A model generated the notes under the pieces. That model did not search any database and was not told the DNA's origin. It saw nothing but the letters and a program-made list of their open reading frames with translations. Made by a program: the position numbers and the translations under genes. From JABCYV01 sp963696025 (GTDB taxonomy: Bacteria > Acidobacteriota > Terriglobia > Terriglobales > Acidobacteriaceae), in the NCBI GenBank assembly GCA_963696025.1, contig CAVOII010000009.1:62001-126000 (forward strand): a DNA stretch of 64,000 nt, read 5' to 3'. How positions within the stretch are numbered: the stretch's first letter is position 1; every line of letters starts with the position of its first letter. This document shows, piece by piece, positions 52,156 through 60,409 of the stretch.

Positions 52156-52554
52156 ATGCAGCGGCAAAACATCTCCAGCGGAACCCCGTGGGAACCGATT
52201 GTCGGTTACTCTCGTGCGGTCAAAGTAGGCTCATCGGTTCATGTTGCGGGCACGACGGCTACTGGTCCTGATGGCAAGATCGTCGGAGTGGGCGATCCCT
52301 ACGTTCAGTCAGTGCAGGTCCTGAAGAACATCGAGTCAGCTCTGCAGAGGGCTGGTGCCAGCCTCAAAGACGTAGTCCGCACCCGGATATTCCTCACCAA
52401 CATCGCCAATTGGGAGAAAGTTGGCAAAGCCCACGGTGAATTCTTCCGCGACATTCGTCCAGCCTCCACGATGGTGGCCGTGAGCGCGCTGGTGTCGCCA
52501 GATATGCTCTTAGAGATTGAGGCGGACGCGGTCATCACTGGTCAGCAAGCGTAG
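52156..52554 (+). CDS. RidA family (YjgF/YER057c/UK114) protein
   Basis: 132-residue trimeric-fold protein. Family regions: GYSRAVKVGSSVHVAGTTAT, LKNIESALQRAGASLKDVVR, RPASTMVAVSALVSPDMLLE, IEADAVI. The catalytic Arg of true RidA lies in the VARLP segment; here the equivalent stretch reads VSALVSPD, so it is absent, and the imine-hydrolysing activity known for RidA should not be assumed (Rid subfamilies lacking Arg exist). ATG 52156 has GGGAGGA upstream. It is 26 bp upstream of an amidohydrolase gene, likely one operon. Confidence 0.9.
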   Translation: MQRQNISSGTPWEPIVGYSRAVKVGSSVHVAGTTATGPDGKIVGVGDPYVQSVQVLKNIESALQRAGASLKDVVRTRIFLTNIANWEKVGKAHGEFFRDIRPASTMVAVSALVSPDMLLEIEADAVITGQQA

Positions 52555-52580
52555 AATATTGCGGATTCACGAGGAGAAAC

Positions 52581-53894
52581 ATGAAGGTCTCGCCCTATCT
52601 GCTTTTGTTTTGTGCGTTCATCCGCTTCGCGATTGCACAAGAGTCAGCAACGGTGCCACAATCCGTGACCGTAATCCGCGCCGGCACTCTCATTGATGGC
52701 AAGTCCGACACGCCGCGCCGTGATCAGGTTATCGTCATCCGCGGCAACCGGATTGAAAGCGTCTCCGATGCCGCCTCCGCAAGGATTCCTTCCGGAGCGA
52801 ACGTCTTCGACTTCTCCCACGCCACGGTTCTGCCCGGGTTGATCGATTCTCATACCCACATCTTCCTGCAAGGCGAAGACCCGGCTCAGGGAGGCTACGA
52901 TGCAAATATCCTGAAATATCCCCTGGCTTTCCGCGCCGCTCGGGCGACAGTCTCGGCTCGGAGAGCGCTGGAGCAAGGCTTCACCACGCTGCGCGACGTG
53001 GAGACCGAGGGCGCCGGCTACGGCGATGTCGGCATCAAGCAGGCCATCGAAGGGGGCTACATTCCCGGCCCACGCCTGTTCGTGGCCACTCGGGCAATTT
53101 CCACAACTGGCGGCTATAACCTCGAGGACTACGCGCCTGAACTAGACATGCCTAAAGGCGCGCAACTCATCGATGGTCCAGTCGAGGCGCGAAAAGCGGC
53201 ACGCGAGCAGCTTAGTCATGGCGCCGATTGGATCAAGGTCTACATGACCCACCGTTCCTGGGTAGGCAAGAACGGCGAACTGATCTCGCAGCCGACACTG
53301 ACGGTCGAGGAGCTGAAATCCATCGTGGATGAAACCCACGGCTGGGGCAGGAAAGTTGCCTGTCACGCCTATAACGGGATTGGGCTACAACGCGCGCTGG
53401 ATGGTGGTTGCGATTCGATTGAGCACGGTCTCGAAATCACTGACGCGCAGATCGCGCAGATGGTCAGGCAAGGGACCTGGTACTGTCCCACCCTCAGTCC
53501 GTACTACCTCGATTGGGCTTCGGCCGGCACACCGGCTGGCCAGCGCGACCGCCAGCGCGCGGCCGTGCATGGCCCCTCGTTCCAGAAGGCGCTGAAGTCT
53601 GGAGTGAAGATTGCGTTTGGCACAGACATGGGCGGCATACCATGGACTGAACCAATCGCGCAGGAGTTTCCGCGTATGGTCGACTTTGGCATGTCGCCCA
53701 TGGATGCGATCAAGAGCGCTACCTCACGAGCGGCCTTGATGCTGGATATGGAGGGCCAGCTCGGTGTCATCGCCCCGGGCGCGTACGCCGATATCATTGC
53801 CGTCAATGGCGATCCGCTGCGCGACATTAAGGTTCTTGGGACAGTAACGTTCGTGATGAAAGACGGAAAAGTTTTCAAGAACGAAGCAAAATAA
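52581..53894 (+). CDS. Secreted metal-dependent amidohydrolase
   Basis: 437 residues with a signal peptide (MKVSPYLLLFCAFIRFAIAQ). Metal ligands: HTH in GLIDSHTHIF, Lys in DWIKVYMTH, His in KVACHAYN, His in SIEHGLE, Asp in AFGTDMGG. It resembles imidazolonepropionase-like or Xaa-Pro dipeptidase-type enzymes; substrate unknown. It is the downstream partner of the RidA-type gene, 26 bp away. It is close in sequence to the enzyme at 54820, from which it is separated only by a CBS-domain gene. Confidence 0.92.
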   Translation: MKVSPYLLLFCAFIRFAIAQESATVPQSVTVIRAGTLIDGKSDTPRRDQVIVIRGNRIESVSDAASARIPSGANVFDFSHATVLPGLIDSHTHIFLQGEDPAQGGYDANILKYPLAFRAARATVSARRALEQGFTTLRDVETEGAGYGDVGIKQAIEGGYIPGPRLFVATRAISTTGGYNLEDYAPELDMPKGAQLIDGPVEARKAAREQLSHGADWIKVYMTHRSWVGKNGELISQPTLTVEELKSIVDETHGWGRKVACHAYNGIGLQRALDGGCDSIEHGLEITDAQIAQMVRQGTWYCPTLSPYYLDWASAGTPAGQRDRQRAAVHGPSFQKALKSGVKIAFGTDMGGIPWTEPIAQEFPRMVDFGMSPMDAIKSATSRAALMLDMEGQLGVIAPGAYADIIAVNGDPLRDIKVLGTVTFVMKDGKVFKNEAK

Positions 53895-54002
53895 GTTGAC
53901 CGGGGCGAAGGATCCTTGAATTTTTGCTGCTGCATTAAAATTCCCAATGGGCTATAGCCAAAAATCTTATAACGAGTCCGCTTAATACTCGACCGGCGCA
54001 CG

Positions 54003-54008
54003 TATAAT
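54003..54008 (+). promoter_or_regulatory. Probable -10 element of the CBS-domain gene
   Basis: TATAAT at 54003-54008, 78 nt before the ATG at 54087. The implied leader contains a possible GC hairpin GCCGGG/CCCGGC at about 54041-54064. No clear -35. Confidence 0.4.
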
Positions 54009-54086
54009 GCCGAAATCTCCTTTAGCTGCTACGGACGCTGGCCGGGTGCGTCGATGTTCCCGGCTGGAGGGTGCAGGAGGATCGTC

Positions 54087-54524
54087 ATGAGCGTTCTAGA
54101 CCTTTGTGATTCGGAAGTGGCTGCGGTACTGGTTGAGGCCAGCGTTGCGGAGGCCATCAATCTCATGCTGGACCATCGTGTGGGCGCCGTGGGAGTGGTT
54201 GACAGCAACGGGCGCGTGGCGGGAATTTTCACCGAACGCGACGTCTTACGGAAACTGTCGTTGAGTGGACGCGATCCGAAAAAAACGCCAGTAAGAGAAT
54301 TGATGACTACGCCCGTGGAACTGGCAACGTTGGCCACCACTCCTGGTGAAGCGTTGGCCACCATGGTAGAACGTCATTTTCGCCACCTTCCTGTGGTAGA
54401 CGGAGCGGGCAAGCTTCTAGGGATGCTTTCCATCCGCAACGTCCTCGAATGGCACATAGGTGATCTCAGCCGGGAATTGGATTCTCTGGAGCAGTACGTC
54501 GCCAACGATGGCCCCGGCGGATGA
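54087..54524 (+). CDS. CBS-domain pair protein
   Basis: 145 residues made of two CBS domains (Bateman module) and nothing else: residues about 10-70 (AEAINLMLDHRVGAVGVVDS, GIFTERDVLRKLS) and 80-140 (LMTTPVELATLATTPGEALA, MVERHFRHLPVVDGAGKLLG). Probably senses adenosyl ligands or modulates a partner. ATG 54087 follows AGGAGGAT at 54075-54082. An in-frame start at 54054 would add 11 residues. Confidence 0.9.
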   Translation: MSVLDLCDSEVAAVLVEASVAEAINLMLDHRVGAVGVVDSNGRVAGIFTERDVLRKLSLSGRDPKKTPVRELMTTPVELATLATTPGEALATMVERHFRHLPVVDGAGKLLGMLSIRNVLEWHIGDLSRELDSLEQYVANDGPGG

Positions 54525-54659
54525 CAAAGTCAGGGCTGTTCTCCTTCAAGAGCTGCCCGCTAGATTGGTAGCGCCGACGTCTAGCCGTTTGAAAATCCAG
54601 CCATGTCCGTGGGATAACCGTGCTCCCCAAGTCGCCCGCTCCTCTCAGATCCAGCTGAT

Positions 54660-54736
54660 CCTTCGTGTACCTTAATGTCCTTTGTAGTTCAAGCTCTTAA
54701 ATCTTTAACTACCAAGAACACTAAGGTACACGAAGG
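54660..54736. repeat. 30-bp imperfect palindrome (REP/MITE-like)
   Basis: The left arm 54660-54689 and right arm 54707-54736 are reverse complements at 27 of 30 positions, with a 17-nt loop. The outer part contains CCTTCGTGTACCTTA and TAAGGTACACGAAGG. It lies in the 295-bp gap between the CBS gene and the next amidohydrolase, where no ORF is found. Confidence 0.7.
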
Positions 54737-54819
54737 AAATCTGAATCTTAGAAGAATAGGCTAATCAGCTGGGTGACGTCTCGTCTTTTCAGTTAAATTC
54801 TGGGCACGGAGGAAGGCAA

Positions 54820-56127
54820 ATGATCAAACCTGCGGGACGTTTTCTACCAGCGCTGGTGGTCATCCTGTTCGCCTTGTCGGGTCTGGCGGCAGCTCAGCAG
54901 CCGTCCCACCGCGTAGTTATCCACGCCGGAAAGCTTCTCGACGTAAAGACTGGCAAAACGTTTGCCGACCAGGCGATCGTAATCGAAGGAGACAAGATCG
55001 TCAGCGTGGGGGCGATGGCCGAGGTGAAGTCCTCCGCCAGCGATCGAGTGATCGATCTTTCTCACGCCACGGTCCTTCCGGGGCTGACCGACGCGCATAC
55101 CCATCTGACCATGGATCCCAAGAATATCGGATACGCGAGTCTTGCCGTCTCAGTACCACGTGAGGCGCTGATCGGAGCACACAACGCCCGCGTAACTTTG
55201 GAGGCTGGGTTCACCACGGTCCGCAATGTGGGAGCCAGCGCCTTCACCGATGTGGCCCTGCGCGACGCCATCAACGCCGGTGAAATTCCTGGTCCCCGCA
55301 TGCTGGTGAGCGGTCCGGCTCTGAGCATCACTGGAGGACACTGCGACAATAACCTGCTTCCCTTCGAATATCACGCCACCGAAGGAGGCGTTGCGGATGG
55401 CATCGCGCAGGTGCAGCACAAAGTCCGCGAAAACATTAAGTATGGCGCTGACCTGATCAAGGTTTGCGCCACCGGCGGCGTCCTTTCCAAAGGAGATGAT
55501 CCGCAGGCGTCGCAGTACACGCTGGAGGAGATGAAAGCGATCGTCGCCGACGCTCACCGCCTGGGACGCAAAGTTGCGGCTCACGCCCACGGAGCTCAAG
55601 GCATTCTCTGGGCCTCGCAGGCAGGCGTGGATTCGATCGAGCATGGCTCTTACATTGACGACGCCGGCATCGCCGAAATGAAAAAGAACGGCACCTATCT
55701 GGTGCCGACGCTCTATTTGGGCGACTGGTTTCTGGAGAACGCGGAAAAGAACCATGTGCCTGACTTCCTCTTACTTAAAGCGAAAGCCGTGATGCCAGCA
55801 GCACGCAAGAATGTCGCTCACGCCTTTGCCAGCGGAGCGAAAGTTGTTTTCGGCACTGATGCCGCCGTCTATCCGCACGGCCTGAATGCGCATGAGTTCG
55901 CCGTCATGGTGAAACTGGGGCTGACTCCTCTCCAATCCATTCAGGCGGCCACCGTCAACGCCGCGGATCTGCTGGGCTGGTCGGACAAGATGGGCACGGT
56001 CGAGCCCGGCAAGTGGGCAGACATCATCGCCCTGGATGGCGATCCCTTGCAGGACGTGACCACGTTGGAGCGAGTGAAGTTTGTGATGAAAGGTGGAGAG
56101 GTGGTGAAGAACGAATACGGAAAATAG
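54820..56127 (+). CDS. Secreted metal-dependent amidohydrolase
   Basis: 435 residues with a signal peptide (RFLPALVVILFALSGLAAAQ). All metal ligands are present: HTH in GLTDAHTHLT, Lys in DLIKVCATGG, His in KVAAHAHG, His in SIEHGSY, Asp in VFGTDAAV. It is a paralogue of the enzymes at 52581 and, more distantly, 5117. ATG 54820 with GGAGGAAGG upstream. A strong bidirectional terminator follows at 56228. Confidence 0.93.
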   Translation: MIKPAGRFLPALVVILFALSGLAAAQQPSHRVVIHAGKLLDVKTGKTFADQAIVIEGDKIVSVGAMAEVKSSASDRVIDLSHATVLPGLTDAHTHLTMDPKNIGYASLAVSVPREALIGAHNARVTLEAGFTTVRNVGASAFTDVALRDAINAGEIPGPRMLVSGPALSITGGHCDNNLLPFEYHATEGGVADGIAQVQHKVRENIKYGADLIKVCATGGVLSKGDDPQASQYTLEEMKAIVADAHRLGRKVAAHAHGAQGILWASQAGVDSIEHGSYIDDAGIAEMKKNGTYLVPTLYLGDWFLENAEKNHVPDFLLLKAKAVMPAARKNVAHAFASGAKVVFGTDAAVYPHGLNAHEFAVMVKLGLTPLQSIQAATVNAADLLGWSDKMGTVEPGKWADIIALDGDPLQDVTTLERVKFVMKGGEVVKNEYGK

Positions 56128-56227
56128 AGGTAGCGCGGCGTCTCGCCGGCTGTCACGTTGGGGTCCGGACCGCAACGAGGCCGGATCCCGGCGCTACCCC
56201 GTGGTCTCGCAGCTCTCTCGTCCATGA

Positions 56228-56255
56228 AAAAGGCCGGCTTTTCAGCCGGCCTTTT
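56228..56255. terminator. Bidirectional rho-independent terminator
   Basis: AAAAGGCCGGCT, loop TTTC, AGCCGGCCTTTT: a perfect 12-bp stem with A/T flanks on both sides, placed between the amidohydrolase (plus strand) and hup (minus strand). It fits termination in both directions. Confidence 0.85.
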
Positions 56256-56287
56256 CGCGGGGCCTCAGCGGACCCTCCACTTGATCT

Positions 56288-56581
56288 CTACTTCTTGGGA
56301 GCGATCGCGTCTTTGGTAGCTTTCGCCACGCGGAATTTCACAACAGTCTTGGCTTTGATCTGAATGGGTTCGCCGGTCTGGGGATTGCGTCCCATGCGAG
56401 CTTTGCGGTGGGCCTTCACCAAGCGGCCGAGTCCGGGAATCACGAACACGCCGTTCTTCTTGGTTTCTTTCACGGCGGTCTCGGTGAGATGTTCAAGGAA
56501 AGCCGCTGCGGTCTTGTTATTGCTCTCCAACTTTTCCGCCAAATGGCGAACCAGTTGGGTCTTGGTCATGCCTGAAGCCAT
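56288..56581 (-). CDS. hup: HU/IHF family DNA-binding protein
   Basis: Nucleoid-associated protein of 97 residues. It begins MASGMTKTQLVRHLAEKLE, with the beta-arm region RMGRNPQTGEPIQIKAKTVV and the end RVAKATKDAIAPKK. Close to HU; length 97 is slightly above the usual 90. A good Shine-Dalgarno sequence (GAGGAGG, 56585-56591) and a TATAAG -10 candidate (56633-56628) lie upstream on the minus strand. Confidence 0.95.
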   Translation of the reverse strand: MASGMTKTQLVRHLAEKLESNNKTAAAFLEHLTETAVKETKKNGVFVIPGLGRLVKAHRKARMGRNPQTGEPIQIKAKTVVKFRVAKATKDAIAPKK

Positions 56582-56844
56582 GAAACCTCCTCTAAGTGGA
56601 ACTCTGATTTTGCTGCGATGGCGCTATCTTATACCAGGATTGCTGTGGAAAAGTAACGTTTTAGGCGCATTTTATGCGGTTTTCTTCACCGGAAGATGCG
56701 AAAAGGCCATTAAAATCGCCTTTCGCGGCCCTCCTGTGTTGCAAAATGGCGTTTTTTGGCAATTTTCACCATAGCAGCAAGGACAACCCCACGTCCGGGC
56801 CGGTTGTTCTTGCGTGTCATAATGTTTAGGGGAGATCAGAGTCC

Positions 56845-57501
56845 TTGAGTTGTGCTATTTGCGAAAAACGAAAAGAAAAGCGCTTCTGCCCAGCGGTGCA
56901 TGGACGCATCTGCCCGCAATGTTGCGGTGAGCAGCGCGAAGTAACGCTCGATTGCCCTAGTGATTGTGTCTATCTGCAGCAGGCGCGGGAGCATGAAAAG
57001 CCGCGCCCCGTGGAAACTTTGGAGCCGGCGGCGTTATTTCTGCAGCTCGAGATCGGAGATCAGTTCATCTACGAGCACGAACATCTGGTGATGGGACTGA
57101 CCTATGCTTTAGCCAGGAGCGCGCAGGCAGACCACTCGTTGAAGGATTCTGATTTGATCGCCGCGCTCACCTCCCTGGCGCGCACTTATGAAACTTTGGT
57201 GAACTCCGGCCTCCATTACGAAACACCCATCGCCGGAGTGAGTCAACAAGCAATCGCAATCGAAGTGCAAAAGATGATAAAGGAGTACCGCGAAACCGAG
57301 CAAAAGCACCTGGGATATGCCCGCTTGCGCGATTCCGAAGTGCTGCGCGCTCTGGTCTTTTTGGTCCGGATGGCTCACGCCCGCACTTCGGGCAGGCCCA
57401 AGTCGCGAGCTTTTATCGATTTCCTCTTGACTCAGTTTCCGGAAAAACACTCGGCCATTGCGACACCAGAAGAGGCCGTCAGCCGAATCATCACTCCCTA
57501 A
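56845..57501 (+). CDS. Conserved hypothetical with N-terminal Cys-rich zinc-binding segment
   Basis: 218 residues. The first 45 hold eight cysteines (SCAICEKRKEKRFCP, ICPQCCGEQREVTLDCPSDC), probably binding two zinc ions. The rest is helical (LEIGDQFIYEHEHLVMGLTY, EVLRALVFLVRMAHARTSG). Family unknown. Start TTG 56845, with GGGGAG 12 nt upstream. It is divergent from hup, 263 bp apart; nothing else was recognised in that gap. Confidence 0.78.
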   Translation: MSCAICEKRKEKRFCPAVHGRICPQCCGEQREVTLDCPSDCVYLQQAREHEKPRPVETLEPAALFLQLEIGDQFIYEHEHLVMGLTYALARSAQADHSLKDSDLIAALTSLARTYETLVNSGLHYETPIAGVSQQAIAIEVQKMIKEYRETEQKHLGYARLRDSEVLRALVFLVRMAHARTSGRPKSRAFIDFLLTQFPEKHSAIATPEEAVSRIITP

Positions 57502-57576
57502 CGAAAATCTCTTTGCCCTGCCTCCGGATGATTCAGGTAACCTTCCAGTTTCCGCCTGGAATGGCGAGTCACAGCG

Positions 57577-57933
57577 CTAGTGGCACTCTGAAAACCTTGG
57601 CGAACCGTGGTGGGTGGTTTGAAAGGGTCGTTCATCACAGCAGACTGCCATTGCAAAACTCCCCGCGTCCCGTCGCTCCAGCCGCAGCACTTTACCGGCA
57701 GCCGTCAGATAGGTGTTTCTGGAGGGTGATGAAGAACGAAGAGCAACCATCAGCTTGATACTGGTTCCTTCTGGAATCGCAGCCTCAGCCGACAGAAGGA
57801 TCCCATGAGAGCTTATATTTTCCGATACTGCCATAATTTCTCCGGGGATCTGGCTACGCAAGCTGACCGACACGGGCAGGCGCAGGTCATAGCGGGGCTC
57901 GCGACGACGCAATTGATATTCGGAAGGCGGCAC
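57577..57933 (-). CDS. PilZ-domain protein
   Basis: Single PilZ domain of 118 residues. The c-di-GMP-binding motifs RRREPR (RxxxR) and SENISSHGILL (in place of D/NxSxxG) are present, so it may bind c-di-GMP. GTG 57933 lies 6 nt after TAGTCT on the minus strand. It is 174 bp downstream of ppk1, same strand. Confidence 0.88.
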   Translation of the reverse strand: MPPSEYQLRRREPRYDLRLPVSVSLRSQIPGEIMAVSENISSHGILLSAEAAIPEGTSIKLMVALRSSSPSRNTYLTAAGKVLRLERRDAGSFAMAVCCDERPFQTTHHGSPRFSECH

Positions 57934-58107
57934 AACAACAGACTAAGCTTGCGCCAGAATACGCTGAAGATCACGATGGTTGCATAGGGATTTGCGCGAA
58001 AGGACAGGGGGTGTAAATCCCGGAATCAGTTACCGAGGAAGCCCTCTCGCGAGGAGCAATAACGTTTCAGCTGGAATGGCTCACCGCCGGAGGCAACTCC
58101 CGCGGTC

Positions 58108-60273
58108 TCAGGACGCAGTTCTGAGCTCCCTCGCCAAGGTGGGGTTCAGCGAGATTTCGCCCCCTTTTGCACTGGGCCTGCCTTCGGCTTGATCGATGAA
58201 GAAATCCTGCACACTGAAGCGATTCCCATTGCGGCTGACTTTCGACAAATCCGCCCGGGAGGCGCGCACGTAGGTGCCGTCCCCACGCAAGCAACGCGTC
58301 TTCCCATTGTCTTTAAGGTAGTTCGTCAGAATCTCGTCGAATACCCGGGTGCGCAGCGACGAGTCTTTGAGCGGGAACATGACCTCGACTCGTTCATACA
58401 AATTACGCGGCATCCAGTCGGCGCTCCCCAGATAAATATCTGGATCTCCGCCATTTTCGAAGTAAAAAATTCGACTATGCTCTAAAAATCTCCCTACGAT
58501 GCTGCGCACACGAATGCGATGGCTTAGACCTCGAACTTCGGGACGCAAAGCACAAGCGCCGCGCACTATCAGATCGATTTCAACTCCTGCGCGGGAAGCG
58601 CGGTAGAGTGCTTCGATCATCGGTTGGTCTAACAATGCATTCACTTTGGCGATGATCCGGGCTGGACGCTTACGGCGAGCGTGATTGGCCTCGCGGTCAA
58701 TCAAGTCGATACAGTTTTTCGCCAGATCGACGGGAGAGAGGAAAAGTGGCTGATAGTTGGTTTGTTCAGAATGAGCGGTCAAAAAATTAAATACCTCGTG
58801 CACTGCAGATGTGATTTCCCGGTCGCAAGTCAGCAGGCTCAGATCGGTGTAGAATCGCGCCGTTGCCGGGTTGTAATTTCCAGTGCCTAGATGCGCGTAC
58901 TGCCGAATTTCGTCATCACCATCATGACGCGTGAGCAATGCCAGCTTGCAATGGGTTTTCAGACCCACCAAGCCATAAAATACCTGCACGCCGGCTTCTT
59001 CCAACGAACGTGCCCATCGGATGTTCGAGGCCTCATCAAATCTCGCTTTTAATTCCACTACAACCGTAACTTCCTTGGACTGCGCTGCCTCGGTGAGGGC
59101 GCGCACGATCGGCGAGTCCTCGCTGGTTCGATAAAGCGTCTGCTTAATGGAAAGCACGTTCGGGTCCCGGGCTGCCGATTCAATAAAGGCCACCACGGGC
59201 ATGTACGACTCGTAGGGATGATGCAGCAGCACATCTTGTTTTCGAATTTGCTCGAATAGGTTCGAAACTTTCGGCGGCAGGCTCAGGGTTCTGGCCACGA
59301 AGGGTTGGAACTTCAAATCGGCGCGCACAGTCTGCTCCGCCAAAGAAAATAGACGTGAAAGGTTCACTGGGCCAGCAGTCTTGAATACCTGCCACGGCTG
59401 CAGAGCAAACTGTTCCGCGAGGGGGTCCACGATTTCCGCGGCCGCTTCAGCCTCGATTTCCAACCGGACTACGTCGCCCTTGCGCCGATTATGCAATTGC
59501 GTGTCGACCGACTCCATCAGGTTCCGCGACTCTTCCTCATGGAGGTAGAGATTGCTGTTCCGGGTGGCTCGAAATGCGCCCGACGAGATGACTTGATATC
59601 CCTTGTAAAGGTTCCGGGTGTGCGACTCGATAAGATCGTGCAGAAAGACATAATCAATATGCTCGCTTTTTCCCGGCACCCTTACCAGCCTGGGAAGTTT
59701 CCTCGGCACCGTGACCACGCCAAGATAAGTAGTTGAAGGCCGCCGCCGAGGACGCAACTGGAAAGCCACACACAATGCCTTATTGATGACATGCGGAAAT
59801 GGGTGAGAAGGATCAATAGTCACCGGAGTAAGAAGTGGATCCACCTGGCGGATGTAGAAAAGATCCGCGGCATCTTTTCCGGCGCGATCCAGAGACTCCA
59901 TCGTCCGCACCCGTATGCCTTCCCTGGCGAGAGCTGGGAGAAGCTTGCGGTTCCAACAATCGTATTGCGCGGAGACAAACGAGTGTAGTTCGCCGGCGAG
60001 TCTTTGCACCTGCTCCGCGGGACTCATGCCGTCCGGCCCGGTCTCGCGAAATCCGTGCTCCACCTGCTGGAGCAGTCCTGCAACCCGCACTTCGACGAAC
60101 TCATCGAGATTGCTGGCGGTAATGGCCAGGAACTTTACTCTTTCGAGCAGCGGGTTGTTTTCATCCAGGGCTTCGTCGAGCACCCGACGATTGAAGGCCA
60201 GCCAGGACAGATGCCGATTGAAGTAGTTGCGAGGATCAGCCAAAGAAGAGCGTGGCATCTGCGAAATCTCCAC
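58108..60273 (-). CDS. ppk1: Polyphosphate kinase 1
   Basis: Makes and breaks polyphosphate from ATP at the inner membrane. 721 residues. It begins RNYFNRHLSWLAFNRRVLDE. The autophosphorylated His is His461 in YAHLGTGNYNP and the second conserved His is His599 in EHSRIFYFENGG. No phoU or ppx follows; a PilZ gene does. GTG 60273 lies 8 nt after TAAGAT, with ATG 60258 five codons downstream as an alternative start. Confidence 0.95.
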   Translation of the reverse strand: MEISQMPRSSLADPRNYFNRHLSWLAFNRRVLDEALDENNPLLERVKFLAITASNLDEFVEVRVAGLLQQVEHGFRETGPDGMSPAEQVQRLAGELHSFVSAQYDCWNRKLLPALAREGIRVRTMESLDRAGKDAADLFYIRQVDPLLTPVTIDPSHPFPHVINKALCVAFQLRPRRRPSTTYLGVVTVPRKLPRLVRVPGKSEHIDYVFLHDLIESHTRNLYKGYQVISSGAFRATRNSNLYLHEEESRNLMESVDTQLHNRRKGDVVRLEIEAEAAAEIVDPLAEQFALQPWQVFKTAGPVNLSRLFSLAEQTVRADLKFQPFVARTLSLPPKVSNLFEQIRKQDVLLHHPYESYMPVVAFIESAARDPNVLSIKQTLYRTSEDSPIVRALTEAAQSKEVTVVVELKARFDEASNIRWARSLEEAGVQVFYGLVGLKTHCKLALLTRHDGDDEIRQYAHLGTGNYNPATARFYTDLSLLTCDREITSAVHEVFNFLTAHSEQTNYQPLFLSPVDLAKNCIDLIDREANHARRKRPARIIAKVNALLDQPMIEALYRASRAGVEIDLIVRGACALRPEVRGLSHRIRVRSIVGRFLEHSRIFYFENGGDPDIYLGSADWMPRNLYERVEVMFPLKDSSLRTRVFDEILTNYLKDNGKTRCLRGDGTYVRASRADLSKVSRNGNRFSVQDFFIDQAEGRPSAKGGEISLNPTLARELRTAS

Positions 60274-60409
60274 GTGCGCGAATCTTAGCGTACGACTGTT
60301 AACAGATTGTTACAATCGGCCCTTGGAAATGCTCGTGTTTGCGCTGCGGCCTTCCGTTATCTTGTGACTTAATGTTAGCTTCTTCCATCACTCATCCTTC
60401 GCCATAACT

